A DNA stretch of 64,000 nt from Thiosocius sp963719025 (lineage in GTDB: Bacteria > Pseudomonadota > Gammaproteobacteria > Chromatiales > Chromatiaceae): positions 1 to 64,000 of the forward strand of contig CAVRBK010000042.1 in the NCBI GenBank assembly GCA_963719025.1, written 5' to 3'. This document shows positions 1 to 8,700 of this stretch, piece by piece. The notes below the pieces were generated by a model. It did not search any database. It was given only the letters and a program-made list of their open reading frames with translations, and was not told where the DNA came from. Each line of letters begins with the position of its first letter. Position 1 is the stretch's first letter. A program made the translations under genes and the position numbers.

Positions 1-833
1 GTTGAGTTTCAGCTTCTGATCTGTCTTCCAGGTGATCCCACGAGAGGATCCGCTCATGGTCCGATCATGGTCGTCGCTTGCTTTTCAGGATGATGTGTGG
101 AAGAGGCGAAGTTCTACTTTGTACAGTTTATGAGACAGTATCGCGGAATTTCAATACTACAACTTAAAATGAGCTTTTTCGAAGAAGCAGATAAAAAAAG
201 AGAACTGCAAACCGAAAGCGACGGTCAGACGATTTAATAAAAAAGATAATTTTTTAAAAAAAGAAGAAAAAGTTTTTAAAAAAGACCCTAATAAAAGAGA
301 ATTTGTGTGCGTTATATCGTCCAGTCCGGGTTTGGATCTACGACTTCACAACCAGAATCCATTCCCGTTTCCCAGCTCACCACAAACTACTATCTCTCAA
401 CGAGCTCTCGCTAGAGAGACTATAACCGACACCCACATAAAGATTTTAGAGGAGTGGCACTCGTAACCTAGTTGTTTTTTACGTTTCTTTGTCACTGATA
501 TACCCTCAGTGTTCACTGACGACCTTGCCATGAGCAAGGAGGTTTCGAAAGTTCTTACCAGGATGGCTGACTAAAATGGCCGTTTGACTCAATGGTAAAC
601 TAACTGCGCAGCCCCCAACATAGAGTTCCCACACTAGCACTTTGACAGCTTCCACCTCAGGACAAATCACAAACTATAGATAGATGCAAAAGAAATTCGT
701 TGAAAGTCAAAATATGATTTCAATTATGATGATTTTTCAAATTATTCAACTGTTGTTATGAAGTCCATGATGATATTCACTGGAAGAGTTATGCATGATT
801 TATTAATAATGAGATTTTGGCACGCGCACATGT
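1..833. other. Eukaryotic 3' flank, no gene recognised
   Basis: This AT-rich stretch lies downstream of the minus-strand LRR gene and is unlike the GC-rich DNA after 2290. It includes an A-rich low-complexity tract at about 215-300. I see no convincing coding region: the short minus ORF at 742-939 lies mostly over the terminal exon of the LRR gene in another frame. It probably holds the 3' UTR and intergenic DNA of a diatom gene. Confidence 0.5.
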
Positions 834-2283
834 TCAAAAGCACTGTGTGCAACAAGTACACTCGACAAAGGGCCCCTGCAAATCGTCGAGACAGTCGGCC
901 GTGAGGGATGTCAGGACACCCGAATCGACCAAAGCGCAAACTTGAGCGGGCATGGTGCCCTCAAAGCCATTAAAGTGAAAAGAAGCCGCCTCTGTAAAAA
1001 CACATGAGATTCATTTATGGTGAGAGGCGTTATACTATACACTGAATGATCAATACCAAAACGTCAACAACGTACCAAGCATATCTAGCGCCCCAACCTG
1101 TGTTGGAATTTCACCCGTCATTTCATTCCGATGCAACTGTAAAAAGCTCAAATTGTCCAGGTTCCCTACTTGGGTGCCAGATCCTCCGGTAAAGGCATTG
1201 TCGTTGAGATCCAATTGACGGAGATTGGAGAGATTGTACAGCTCCTCTGGAAGGGAACCTCCAATTAGATTAAAGTTCAAGTCAATGACCTCCAAGTTTG
1301 TCAATGTACCCAGCTGTGTCGGAAGGACGCCTGAAATGACACCATTCTCCAGCAATAAGTTCTCGAGGTCGGATAGCTCCTGGAGTTCTGTGGCGAGTGA
1401 GCCCGAGAGACCGTTACGTTCTGCGTGCATATATAATAAGAGTGAGTCTGCCCATTCTTTCGGCCAAATACACGGCAGAGCCCAAGTCACATATACACGT
1501 ACCAATATCAATACTCATCACTGTGCCTTCAGTTCCACACATCACCCCACCCCACATACATTCACTACTAGGAGTCAACCACGCATCGGATCCCGTGCCC
1601 GGAATGGGTTCGATTCGACACCGTGCATTCGCTGCAGCAATGTCCATTTCACTGTCAAAATCATCCGGTGCATCACACATGAGCCACCGATTTCCACGAG
1701 TTGAGTAATAAAACACGGCAAGACTGTAACGCTGCTTGAGAGTGGGATCATCGGGACATACGTAACGAGTGTCTAGATTGGTGATCCACTCCAAGGCAAG
1801 GTTTTGTGGAGATCCGGGAGTATCCAGGTCCGCTGGACTTGATACAGCACTTGCTGCGCACCCGAATCAAGAGTGCACGCACAGTTGGAGATAGGTTACA
1901 CGGTTGTGTGGGTGCCATGGTCGGCGAGAGGGTTGGAACTACCGGAGGCACTGTGGGAGGCGGCACCGGAGACACCGGAGGCACTGTCGGTGGAGGTACC
2001 GGAGGCGCTGTGGGAGGCGGTACCGGAGGCACTGTTGGGCGTGGTACCGGAGGCCTTGTGGGTGGTGGCACCGGAGGCACTGTAGGAGGCTGGTACCGGA
2101 GGCACTGTGGGCGGTGGCACCGGAGGCCTTGTGGGTGGTGGCACCGGAGGACTTGTAGGAGGCGGTACCGGAGGCACTGTGGGCGGTGGCACCGGAGGCC
2201 TTGTGGGTGGTGGCACCGGAGGCCTTGTGGGTGGCGGTACCGGTGGCACTGTGGGCGGTGGAACCGGAGGACTTGTGGGTGGC
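834..2283 (-). CDS. Diatom-type leucine-rich repeat protein, 5'-truncated, three exons
   Basis: Read on the minus strand the gene has exons at about 2283-1503, 1420-1076 and 991-834. Removing two phase-1 introns joins MSIDI to ERNGLSG and ALDML to EAASFHFNG. The order is a proline-rich PPTVPPVP repeat, a linker (PTMAPTQPCNLSP), a pre-LRR domain (SLAVFYYST, then CMWGGVMCG), about four LRRs (for example LTNLEVIDLNFN) and a tail ending LTADCLDDL to CTCCTQCF before TGA at 834-836. This layout is familiar from diatom LRR proteins of unknown ligand, probably extracellular or receptor-like. Two indels are needed: an extra T near 2091 and one near 1860. The N-terminus is lost at the junction with bacterial DNA, so start and signal peptide cannot be seen. 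Confidence 0.75.
992..1075 (-). other. Spliceosomal intron, 84 nt
   Basis: On the minus strand it starts GTACGT after exon base 1076 and ends TTTTTACAG before exon base 991. It is phase 1. Unspliced, the frame runs into TGA within 50 nt; spliced, it reads on into the Cys-rich LRR tail (ECTCCTQCF). It matches the other intron in length and 5' splice sequence. Confidence 0.8.
1421..1502 (-). other. Spliceosomal intron, 82 nt
   Basis: On the minus strand it begins GTACGTGT after exon base 1503 and ends GCACGCAG before exon base 1420, phase 1. Splicing fuses GTVMSIDI with ERNGLSGSL, the usual entry into the first LRR. Without splicing the upstream frame stops at 1414. Confidence 0.8.
1935..2283 (-). 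repeat. 24-bp tandem repeat coding for PPTVPPVP
   Basis: About 14 head-to-tail copies of a 24-bp unit (plus-strand form ACCGGAGGCACTGTGGGCGG and variants). The minus strand encodes PPTVPPVP, PPTRPPVP, PPTAPPVP and similar. One copy near 1970 carries a 9-bp partial duplication, and one has an extra T at 2091 that breaks the frame. The array ends abruptly at the bacterial junction. Confidence 0.9.
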
Positions 2284-2290
2284 GCGCGAC
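2280..2290. other. Eukaryote-bacterium chimeric junction
   Basis: The last repeat copy is intact to about 2283 (GTGGGTGGC) and then departs from the consensus. From 2286 the plus strand reads ATAMGCSEGSVKTH, the recognition helix of an ECF sigma factor. Base composition, codon use and coding strand all change here. Confidence 0.85.
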
Positions 2291-2387
2291 TGCCATGGGG
2301 TGCTCGGAAGGCAGCGTAAAAACCCATCTCTCGCGCGCACTTGCCAACCTGCGGGAACGTCTGGAGGATCATCACGATGACCGATGA
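2286..2387 (+). CDS. ECF RNA polymerase sigma factor, C-terminal fragment
   Basis: Only the last 33 codons remain (ATAMGCSEGSVKTHLSRAL onward, ending DHHDDR and TGA). This is the helix-turn-helix of sigma region 4.2, which reads the -35 element; the rest is lost at the chimeric junction. Its stop overlaps the start of the next gene by 11 nt, the coupling typical of sigma/anti-sigma pairs. Family assignment rests on this helix and the operon context. Confidence 0.75.
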   Translation, partial: ATAMGCSEGSVKTHLSRALANLRERLEDHHDDR

Positions 2388-2730
2388 GACCGAAAAAATT
2401 GTGCAGCAAACCGTCACTGCGCTGGATGACCGGGCGAATGGGCTCGATGCGGCAACGCAATCGAGACTGACTCAGGCACGCTACAGCGCGCTGGCCGCCG
2501 CATACCGGCGCCCGTTCCTCAGCCGCTACGGGACCGTCCTGGGCAGTGCCACCGCGGCTGCCGTCGTCGCCGCCGTACTGTGGCTGATCCCCGCGATCGA
2601 GGCGCCCGACCCGGATGCCCTGCTGACCGAGTTCGAGATTGAGGCGATCGGTGAAGACCTCGAACTGGTCGAGGACCTCGACTTCTTCGATTGGCTGGAG
2701 ACCGAGCAGGCCCGGGCCGGCAAGGCATGA
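2377..2730 (+). CDS. Small membrane protein, putative anti-sigma (DUF3619-like)
   Basis: A 117-residue protein starting inside the sigma gene. Residues 1-45 are a soluble helical region (ALDDRANGLDAATQSRLTQA), followed by one membrane segment at about 52-72 (SATAAAVVAAVLWLIP) and an acidic tail ending DLDFFDWLE. Position and layout (cytoplasmic N-terminus, single TM) suggest it restrains the preceding sigma factor at the inner membrane. It resembles the DUF3619 group as I know it, but no zinc-binding anti-sigma motif is present. Its stop overlaps the next start as ATGA. Confidence 0.6.
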   Translation: MTDETEKIVQQTVTALDDRANGLDAATQSRLTQARYSALAAAYRRPFLSRYGTVLGSATAAAVVAAVLWLIPAIEAPDPDALLTEFEIEAIGEDLELVEDLDFFDWLETEQARAGKA

Positions 2731-2942
2731 GGCCGCTTCCGCTGTTCGTGCTGGGATTCAGCCTGTCCTCGACCGCAATGAGCGGCCCTGCGGAAGAGCT
2801 GCCCTCGATCGAATTGCTCGAGTACCTGGCCGAATTTGTCGAGACTGACGACGGCCGGCTGCTCGAGCCGCTGCAAGCCAATGAGCCGGCAGGCACTGTG
2901 GGAGCGGATGAGCCACCTGCCGCACCGGGAGCAACCGAATGA
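2727..2942 (+). CDS. Small exported protein of unknown function
   Basis: A 71-residue protein with a possible short signal sequence (MRPLPLFVLGFSLSSTAMS) and an acidic, Ala/Pro-rich remainder (IELLEYLAEFVETDDG). It overlaps its neighbours by 4 nt on both sides, so it is translated with the sigma/anti-sigma pair and DUF3106. I recognise no fold. LEYLAEF is a motif I associate with small proteins next to DUF3106 genes. Confidence 0.6.
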   Translation: MRPLPLFVLGFSLSSTAMSGPAEELPSIELLEYLAEFVETDDGRLLEPLQANEPAGTVGADEPPAAPGATE

Positions 2943-3412
2943 ACACCCTCAAGCTATTGATCCTGAACGTACTGTTGCTGTATGCCGCCGCGGTGACGGC
3001 AGATTCGACAACGCCGTGGCAGGCGCTCAGCGACACCGAGCAACGCCTCCTGCAACGCCTCGAGAAACGCTGGGACGAACTGCCCGCAGAACGCCAGCGG
3101 ACATTGCTGCGCGGTGTTGAACGCTGGCAGAAACTCGGCCCCGAGCAGCGCGAGACGGCGCGCAGGAATCTGCAGCGTTGGCGCGACATGTCACCGCAGC
3201 AGCGCCAGCTGTTGCGCGACCGCCTGCGCGAGTTCCGCTCCCTGCCGCCCGAACAGCGCGACCGCCTGCGCGAACGTCGCGAGTGGTTTCGCTCGCTGCC
3301 AAAGGAACGTCGCGAAAAGCTGCGCGAGCGCTGGCAATCGATGAGCCCGGCACAACGCCGCGAGGCCCGCAGGCGCTGGGTCAGGCCGGGCAACACGCCG
3401 CAGCGGCGCTGA
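2939..3412 (+). CDS. DUF3106 family exported helical protein
   Basis: 157 residues with a signal peptide (cut near AVTA-DS) followed by about seven degenerate repeats of the form W..L....R..L (WDELPAERQRTLL, WRDMSPQQRQLL, FRSLPPEQRDRL, WQSMSPAQRREA). It is very rich in Arg and Gln and likely forms an extended helical bundle in the periplasm. The pattern fits DUF3106, of unknown function, often encoded with an ECF sigma factor as here. It is the last gene of the four-gene operon. Confidence 0.8.
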   Translation: MNTLKLLILNVLLLYAAAVTADSTTPWQALSDTEQRLLQRLEKRWDELPAERQRTLLRGVERWQKLGPEQRETARRNLQRWRDMSPQQRQLLRDRLREFRSLPPEQRDRLRERREWFRSLPKERREKLRERWQSMSPAQRREARRRWVRPGNTPQRR

Positions 3413-3488
3413 ATGTCATGACATCTGGCCCTTGAAACCCAGCGGCATTCCATGCAATAAACGAAAAAATGCGCTTCGGAGTGCCAAC

Positions 3489-4088
3489 GTGTTTGGGCTG
3501 TCACAGCAGATACTGCGTACCGATGCATCCGGCATGCCACTGGAATGGATCAACTATCGCCAGGCGGCGCGGCTGCACTTTCTCGGCATGATCGCCTATG
3601 TCTGCGGCGAGCCGCTGTTCACTCTGCATGGCGGGATCAACGCGGTCAGCCGGCAGCGCAGCGCGGTCGAGATCAATTCGATCGTCGCAACCCATGGCAA
3701 TCACCAGATGCGTTCGCGCTATGCACCGCCACTGAACAACCAGACCCTTTTCCAGCGCGACAACCATATCTGCATGTACTGCGGGGACCACTTTGGCCAT
3801 CGCTCGCTGTCGCGCGATCATGTCACCCCGATCAGCCAGGGCGGGCGCAACCGCTGGAGCAACGTGGTGACCGCCTGCGTGCGCTGCAACAACCACAAGG
3901 CTGGCCGCACCCCGGAACAGGCCGGCATGCAACTGCTGGCAATCCCGTTCAAACCGACCCATGCAGAATACATTTTCCTGCAGGGCCGCAATGTACTCGC
4001 CGACCAGATGGAGTTTCTGCGCGCACACTTCCCGCGCAGCAGCCCGTTGCGCGACCGGCTTGACCTTTGCGCCGCCAGCCTGTCTTGA
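3489..4088 (+). CDS. HNH endonuclease family protein
   Basis: Reads QQILRTDASGMPLEWI near the N-terminus, then a C-terminal HNH domain: CMYC, then LSRDH, then NVVTACVRCNNHK and GRTPEQ, with all zinc-knuckle cysteines and the catalytic His present. This is a well-conserved stand-alone HNH protein of Gammaproteobacteria, presumably a metal-dependent nuclease, with no known partner. The GTG start at 3489 is inferred from where conservation begins; the frame is open from 3432. The gene stands alone between the sigma operon and the kinase. Confidence 0.8.
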   Translation: MFGLSQQILRTDASGMPLEWINYRQAARLHFLGMIAYVCGEPLFTLHGGINAVSRQRSAVEINSIVATHGNHQMRSRYAPPLNNQTLFQRDNHICMYCGDHFGHRSLSRDHVTPISQGGRNRWSNVVTACVRCNNHKAGRTPEQAGMQLLAIPFKPTHAEYIFLQGRNVLADQMEFLRAHFPRSSPLRDRLDLCAASLS

Positions 4089-4209
4089 GGGCATCTGTAA
4101 AAATCCCGGGTGAGTTAGTGGGCGACAGCATTCGGGCTGGCAAGGCGAAGACCGCACGCGATAGCGCGCTCTTGCGAAGGCCTTCAACGCGGCGAGCGCG
4201 GATGATGTT

Positions 4210-5124
4210 GTGCAGGGTGCCGGTCAAGGGGTGTTAGAGGTGCCCTCGAGTCTCTGGCAGCACATCGCGGTACAGATCAGCACGCATACCGGTCGTGCGT
4301 TCAACCCCGCCCCGCCCACAGGCCTGGCCGGTGGCTGTATCAACGACGCCTTCAAACTCGCTGACGACCAGCAGACCTGGTTCGTGAAGACCAACCTGGC
4401 CAGCCGGCTCGACATGTTCGAGGCGGAGGCCGCCGGTCTTGATGCACTGGCCGACAGCCAGACGATCGGCGTCCCGCGTGCACTGTGCAGCGGCACCCGT
4501 GACGGCGTCAGCTTCATCGTGATCGAGCACATCGCGCTGGGCCGGGGCAGTGCCGCCGGCTGGCGGCTGGCCGGCGAGCAAATGGCCGCGCTACACCGCT
4601 GCACTGCCGGCGCCTTCGGCTGGGATCGCCAAAACACCATCGGCGCGACCCCACAACACAACAACCGGAACACCGACTGGATCAGCTTCTGGCGCGAACG
4701 GCGCCTTGGCTTTCAACTCGAGGAGGCGGCACGCAACGGCTATGGCGGGCACCTGCAGCAGTTGGGTGACAGGTTGCTCGAACGCTGCGATGCGCTGATC
4801 GATCATGCGCCCCCTCCCGCGCTACTGCACGGCGACCTGTGGGGCGGCAACATGGCGTTCGACGCGAACGGTTCCCCGGTGATCTACGACCCGGCCACCT
4901 ATTACGGCGACCGCGAGGCTGAGATCGCCATGACCGAGTTGTTCGGCGGGTTCAGCAGCGATTTTTATGCGGCCTACCGCAATGCCTGGCCGCTCGACAG
5001 CGGCTACGCCGTGCGCAAAACCCTGTACAACCTTTACCACATCCTCAACCACCTCAACCTGTTCGGTGGCGGCTATGCAGGGCAGGCAGAGCGAATGATG
5101 GCATCGCTGCTGGCCGAATGCTGA
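4210..5124 (+). CDS. Fructosamine-3-kinase family protein
   Basis: About 300 residues. The fold is that of aminoglycoside/fructosamine kinases: a glycine-rich GGCINDAFKL strand near the N-terminus, the ATP-site Lys in WFVKTN, a catalytic loop LLHGDLWGGN, the metal-binding DPATYYGDREAEIAM, and a C-terminal YNLYHILNHLNLFGGGY helix. Family members phosphorylate sugar-amine adducts on proteins so that they break down. The start is uncertain: GTG at 4210, 4231 or 4240. Positions 4089-4209 before it hold no gene I can support. Confidence 0.85.
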   Translation: MQGAGQGVLEVPSSLWQHIAVQISTHTGRAFNPAPPTGLAGGCINDAFKLADDQQTWFVKTNLASRLDMFEAEAAGLDALADSQTIGVPRALCSGTRDGVSFIVIEHIALGRGSAAGWRLAGEQMAALHRCTAGAFGWDRQNTIGATPQHNNRNTDWISFWRERRLGFQLEEAARNGYGGHLQQLGDRLLERCDALIDHAPPPALLHGDLWGGNMAFDANGSPVIYDPATYYGDREAEIAMTELFGGFSSDFYAAYRNAWPLDSGYAVRKTLYNLYHILNHLNLFGGGYAGQAERMMASLLAEC

Positions 5125-5154
5125 ACCGACGCCGGCAATCGCGCCGCGCCGGAA

Positions 5155-5820
5155 CTACCGCCGGGCGTGCTCGAAACGACCCTTGCGAATGAACTGCAAC
5201 ACCTGGTGACGCACCTGCCGGTTGAACATCAGCAGCGAATGCGAGGTATCGATCACGATGAAATCGCGCATTTCCGGCAAGCGGGTACTGCTTACCGCCA
5301 CGGCGCCATCGTCCGGACCCGGCAACAAGCGCGAAAACCAGGGCTGCAGCGACCGATTCGCCGCGATCACGCCAAGCTCTGCATCAATCCGGCCCAGGCG
5401 GTGAACAATGGCGTCGGGGCCGGTACCGAGCTGTTGTCCCACCCGGCCCATCCACCAACGGTACAGCGGCCAGCCGCGCACATGATCGGCCACCTCGCTC
5501 CCCTGGTTGGGCGGCGCCAGCATCACCACGCGGCTGCCCGGCGGCAGGGCGTGATTCTGCAGATAGGCGCGGATCAGGATGCCGCCCAGCGAATGGGTCA
5601 CAACATGGATCGGAGTCCCGTCGCGGCAGGCATCTATCGCCGGTGCGACGTAGCGCCGCGACAGTTCGTCGACATCATGCGGACGGGTTGGGTATGCCTG
5701 GTTGCGCACCCGGTAACCGGCGCGGCAAAGGTCTGAGGCCAGGGGCTTCATCGAGCGCGCCGACCGCGCCATGCCATGCAGCAGGATCACCCATGCGGCT
5801 GTTTCCTGTTTGACGCTCAA
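5155..5820 (-). CDS. Alpha/beta hydrolase, lipase-like
   Basis: A cytoplasmic alpha/beta-hydrolase of about 221 residues. ILLHGMARSARSM supplies the oxyanion region, THSLGG carries the nucleophile Ser, and VSSTRLP with DTSHSLLMF supplies the late acid/His region. It resembles triacylglycerol-lipase-like or PGAP1-like hydrolases acting on an unknown ester. The TTG start at 5820 lies just after the stop of the DUF4124 gene, so the two are probably co-transcribed. The frame is open further upstream (to 5925) but that would overlap DUF4124. Confidence 0.75.
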   Translation of the reverse strand: MSVKQETAAWVILLHGMARSARSMKPLASDLCRAGYRVRNQAYPTRPHDVDELSRRYVAPAIDACRDGTPIHVVTHSLGGILIRAYLQNHALPPGSRVVMLAPPNQGSEVADHVRGWPLYRWWMGRVGQQLGTGPDAIVHRLGRIDAELGVIAANRSLQPWFSRLLPGPDDGAVAVSSTRLPEMRDFIVIDTSHSLLMFNRQVRHQVLQFIRKGRFEHARR

Positions 5821-5827
5821 GACCGCA

Positions 5828-6289
5828 TCACCCGGGGGCTTCGCCACAGGCCTCGACATAGGCCGGGCGCAGCTTGTCTTTTTCCGCCTCACGCTGGGCA
5901 TCGTCCAGGTACCGGCGCTCACCATTGTCCGCGGTCAAGTAGATTGGCCCGGGGTGGCTCAGGCGACGCCAGTGACGCTGCAGGCGCTGACACTGTAGGG
6001 CGCGCTCCTGCTCGCGCTGTGCATTGCGGTTCTCGCGCAGGTTTTTTTGTTCACGCTCGTAGGCATAGGCATCGAGCAGGCGCTGCTGCCGGGCACGCCG
6101 TTGCGCGTCATCGAGTTGCGAGGTATCCGGGCCAGTTACCCCGGTCGGCAGATCGATCCGCTTGGCGGGGCCCGGCGGTGGCTGGCGGCCGTAGTGCACC
6201 TGGCCGGCGTCATCGGTCCAGCGATACACCTCGGCCGCCAGGGCGAGGGCTGGCAGCACACACAACACCATCAGGAACAAACGCAACAT
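5828..6289 (-). CDS. DUF4124 domain-containing exported protein
   Basis: 153 residues: a signal peptide (MLRLFLMVLCVLPALALA-AEV), then a DUF4124 domain (VYRWTDDAGQVHYG), then a charged coiled-coil-like region (QRLLDAYAYEREQKNLREN) and a C-terminal segment. DUF4124 is a short beta domain common in exported gammaproteobacterial proteins, of unknown function. It precedes the lipase-like gene with an 7-nt gap. The start is the first Met before a clear signal peptide. Confidence 0.8.
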   Translation of the reverse strand: MLRLFLMVLCVLPALALAAEVYRWTDDAGQVHYGRQPPPGPAKRIDLPTGVTGPDTSQLDDAQRRARQQRLLDAYAYEREQKNLRENRNAQREQERALQCQRLQRHWRRLSHPGPIYLTADNGERRYLDDAQREAEKDKLRPAYVEACGEAPG

Positions 6290-6402
6290 CGCAATACACC
6301 GGCTGGACTCGTTGGCCCTATGATAACGGCAGTTTCCCGCCTTGCAGGCCGCGCGCATAATGCGCCGGATCAGATGCCTTCTTCTTTTGCGACAAACCGG
6401 GA

Positions 6403-8700
6403 GTGTTGTCGATGATCGCTGCGTCGAAGCTGGTGCGGATTGTGCTCGTGGCGCTGGCAATGCTGCCGGCCCTGGCCCATGTCGGCCCGGCACGGGCTGA
6501 CGACGCCGAGCTGGCGCGCTGGTCGCTGGCCACCGAGGAGCGTCTGAAGACACTCGAAACGGCCAGGGATACCTGGGCCAGCACGCCACCGGACGACACC
6601 ACCCTGGCCGACGCGCAGGAAACGGTCACCGAGCTTCGCTCGCGTGCCGAGAACTGCGTGGTCGAATTCACCGACCGTCTGGCCAGCGTGCAGGAGAAAC
6701 TGAAGGCGCTTGGCCAACCCGACGAAAAGGCTGTAGGCGAGATTCGCAAGGTGCGCGAGCAGCTGGGCGTGGAACAGCAGCTTGCAGAACGCCAGCTCGC
6801 GCGCTGCAAGCTGTTGTCGCTGAGTGCCCGCGACCTGAAAGATGCCTTTGCGCAGCAACACCGTCAGCTCCTTTCGCAAGAAATGCTGAACCGCAAGAGT
6901 GACATCCTGCAGGCGTTCAAGGACACGGTGGTCAACGGCCTCGATCTCGACAAGGTACGCAGGCTGACCTTCGAGCCATGGCCGGCAGTGGCGATCGGCC
7001 TCCTCCTGGCCGGTCTGCTGCTCCCGCTGTCGTTCGCCTTGCTCAAGGCACTGCAAAAACGCTTCCCGCTGCCCGCGAAGGACGAGACCACGGCGCCCCG
7101 GCGGCGCACCATCCTGTTGCGCATGTACAAACGACGGGCGCCCTGGCTGGTCGGCCTGCTGGCCTTCGCCGCTACATTTTATGCCGGTGGCGCGGTACCG
7201 CTTGGCGTGATTGCCGCGGCACTGTTTCTGTCGGTCGGCTTCGCCCCATTGCTGCAGCTGCTGATCTGCCAGGGTCGCCTGCGCTGCAACTCGGGCATGC
7301 CGGCGCGCCTGCTGATGGATCTCCTGCTGGTTGCCGGCGCGCTGATGCTGATTGGCCCGCGCCAGTACCTGCCGGAATACGCGTTCGTATTGCTGCGCGG
7401 CCTGTTCTTTCTCGCCCTCGCCGGCAATGCCATGTGGCTGCTGCGTCGCCTGTCCGGGCGCGAGGAACTGGTCACCCTGCGCAGCATCATGCTGCCGATC
7501 TCGATCGCCCTGCTGGCCGGCCCGGTAGTCGACTGGGTCGGTTATCACAACCTTGGCGGTTTTCTCACCCTCGGCGTCTACGGCACCGGCGCCGGCATCC
7601 TGCTGGTGTGGCTGACCCTGTCGTCACTCAGTCACGTGCTGAATGCCCTCGGCGATACCGCGGACCAGAGTCAGTCGGGGCTGCGTCACTTTCTAGGCTA
7701 CCAGCCGGGTGAGAAGGTCAGCGGCATCAGCTTCATGCGCTGGTTGCTGACGATCGCCGCACTGGTTGGCCTGGGCTACTGGCTCATGTTTGCCTGGCAG
7801 GTCTCGGCCTCGGACAAGGCGATCGTGCGTGACTGGGTGCAACAGGGCTTCGAGATCGGCGCAGTGCATATCGTGCCAGGCAAGCTGTTCGGTGCCATCG
7901 TGGCTTTCCTGGTGCTGTTGACGATTGCACGCTGGCTGCGTCGTCAACTCGGCGAACGCTGGCTGACCCGGACGTCGCTCGATTCAGGCGCACGCCAGTC
8001 GATCGTCGTCGCTGACCAGCTACGCGATCATCGGCCTCGCCATCATGCTCGCCCTGAGCATGGCCGGGCTGAATTTCCAGAACCTCGCGATCGTGGCCGG
8101 CGCCCTGTCGGTCGGTATCGGTTTCGGTCTGCAGAATATCGTCAACAACTTCGTATCCGGCCTGATCCTGCTGTTCGAACGCCCGGTACGCCCGGGCGAC
8201 TGGGTGGTTGTCGGCGGCACCGAGGGCTATGTACGCAAGATCAGTATCCGCTACACGCTGATCCAGACATTCGACCGTGCCGATGTACTGGTGCCGAACT
8301 CGGAACTGATCTCCAACCAGGTCACCAACCTGATGCTGTCCGACAGCTTCGGCCGGGTCAACGTGCGGTCGGCGTCGCGTACGGCACGGATACCCGCAAG
8401 GTGCGCGACATACTGAACAAGGTCGCGCGCGAACACCCGATGGCGGTGCTGCATGATCCGCGGGTGTCGGCGCCGCGCGTTTATGTTCATGGGATTCGGC
8501 GACAGCTCGCTCGACTTCGAGGTGCGCTTTTTCATCGCGAACGTCGATTACAAGACTGTCGGTACGCAGCGATATCCTGTTTGCCATCGACGACGCCTTC
8601 CGCGAGGCAGGTATCGAGATTCCGTTCCCACAACGGGTCGTACCAGAAGGCCGCGCGGCGATGCGGACGGCGGCAGACAACGAAGAACGAACCTCAATGA
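6403..8700 (+). CDS. Mechanosensitive ion channel, MscS/MscK type (frameshifted)
   Basis: Signal peptide (cut near PARA-DD), a periplasmic coiled-coil domain (about residues 30-185), many membrane segments, then the MscS pore helix and beta domain. The pore region GALSVGIGFGLQNIVNNF and the following GLILLFERPVRPGD are excellent MscS matches. The reading frame breaks near 8009 (extra base), 8365 (missing G), 8480 (TTT for TT) and 8562 (extra G); joining frames restores one protein to VNHYKTV-like and DILFAIDDAF segments. The size (about 760 residues) is that of large MscK-like channels. Its stop overlaps the next gene as ATGA, so the channel is coupled to the RimK cluster. Start is GTG 6403 or ATG 6412. 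Confidence 0.8.
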   Translation: MLSMIAASKLVRIVLVALAMLPALAHVGPARADDAELARWSLATEERLKTLETARDTWASTPPDDTTLADAQETVTELRSRAENCVVEFTDRLASVQEKLKALGQPDEKAVGEIRKVREQLGVEQQLAERQLARCKLLSLSARDLKDAFAQQHRQLLSQEMLNRKSDILQAFKDTVVNGLDLDKVRRLTFEPWPAVAIGLLLAGLLLPLSFALLKALQKRFPLPAKDETTAPRRRTILLRMYKRRAPWLVGLLAFAATFYAGGAVPLGVIAAALFLSVGFAPLLQLLICQGRLRCNSGMPARLLMDLLLVAGALMLIGPRQYLPEYAFVLLRGLFFLALAGNAMWLLRRLSGREELVTLRSIMLPISIALLAGPVVDWVGYHNLGGFLTLGVYGTGAGILLVWLTLSSLSHVLNALGDTADQSQSGLRHFLGYQPGEKVSGISFMRWLLTIAALVGLGYWLMFAWQVSASDKAIVRDWVQQGFEIGAVHIVPGKLFGAIVAFLVLLTIARWLRRQLGERWLTRTSLDSGARQSIVVADQLRDHRPRHHARPEHGRAEFPEPRDRGRRPVGRYRFRSAEYRQQLRIRPDPAVRTPGTPGRLGGCRRHRGLCTQDQYPLHADPDIRPCRCTGAELGTDLQPGHQPDAVRQLRPGQRAVGVAYGTDTRKVRDILNKVAREHPMAVLHDPRVSAPRVYVHGIRRQLARLRGALFHRERRLQDCRYAAISCLPSTTPSARQVSRFRSHNGSYQKAARRCGRRQTTKNEPQ

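Noticed and set aside
1935..2283. Possible CRISPR array
   Set aside because: The 24-bp units are joined head to tail with no spacers and code for PPTVPPVP repeats.
834..2387. Gene transfer from a diatom into the bacterium
   Set aside because: The eukaryotic gene keeps introns and is cut at the junction, as is the sigma gene. A misjoin explains this more simply.
4089..4209. Possible transposon remnant or small gene
   Set aside because: No inverted repeats, transposase motif or start site could be supported; the minus frame here has no recognisable family.
6403..8700. mscS and the other split genes as true pseudogenes or programmed frameshifts
   Set aside because: Motifs remain intact in every frame piece, there are no slippery sites or decay, and the fault affects essential families and the diatom part alike.
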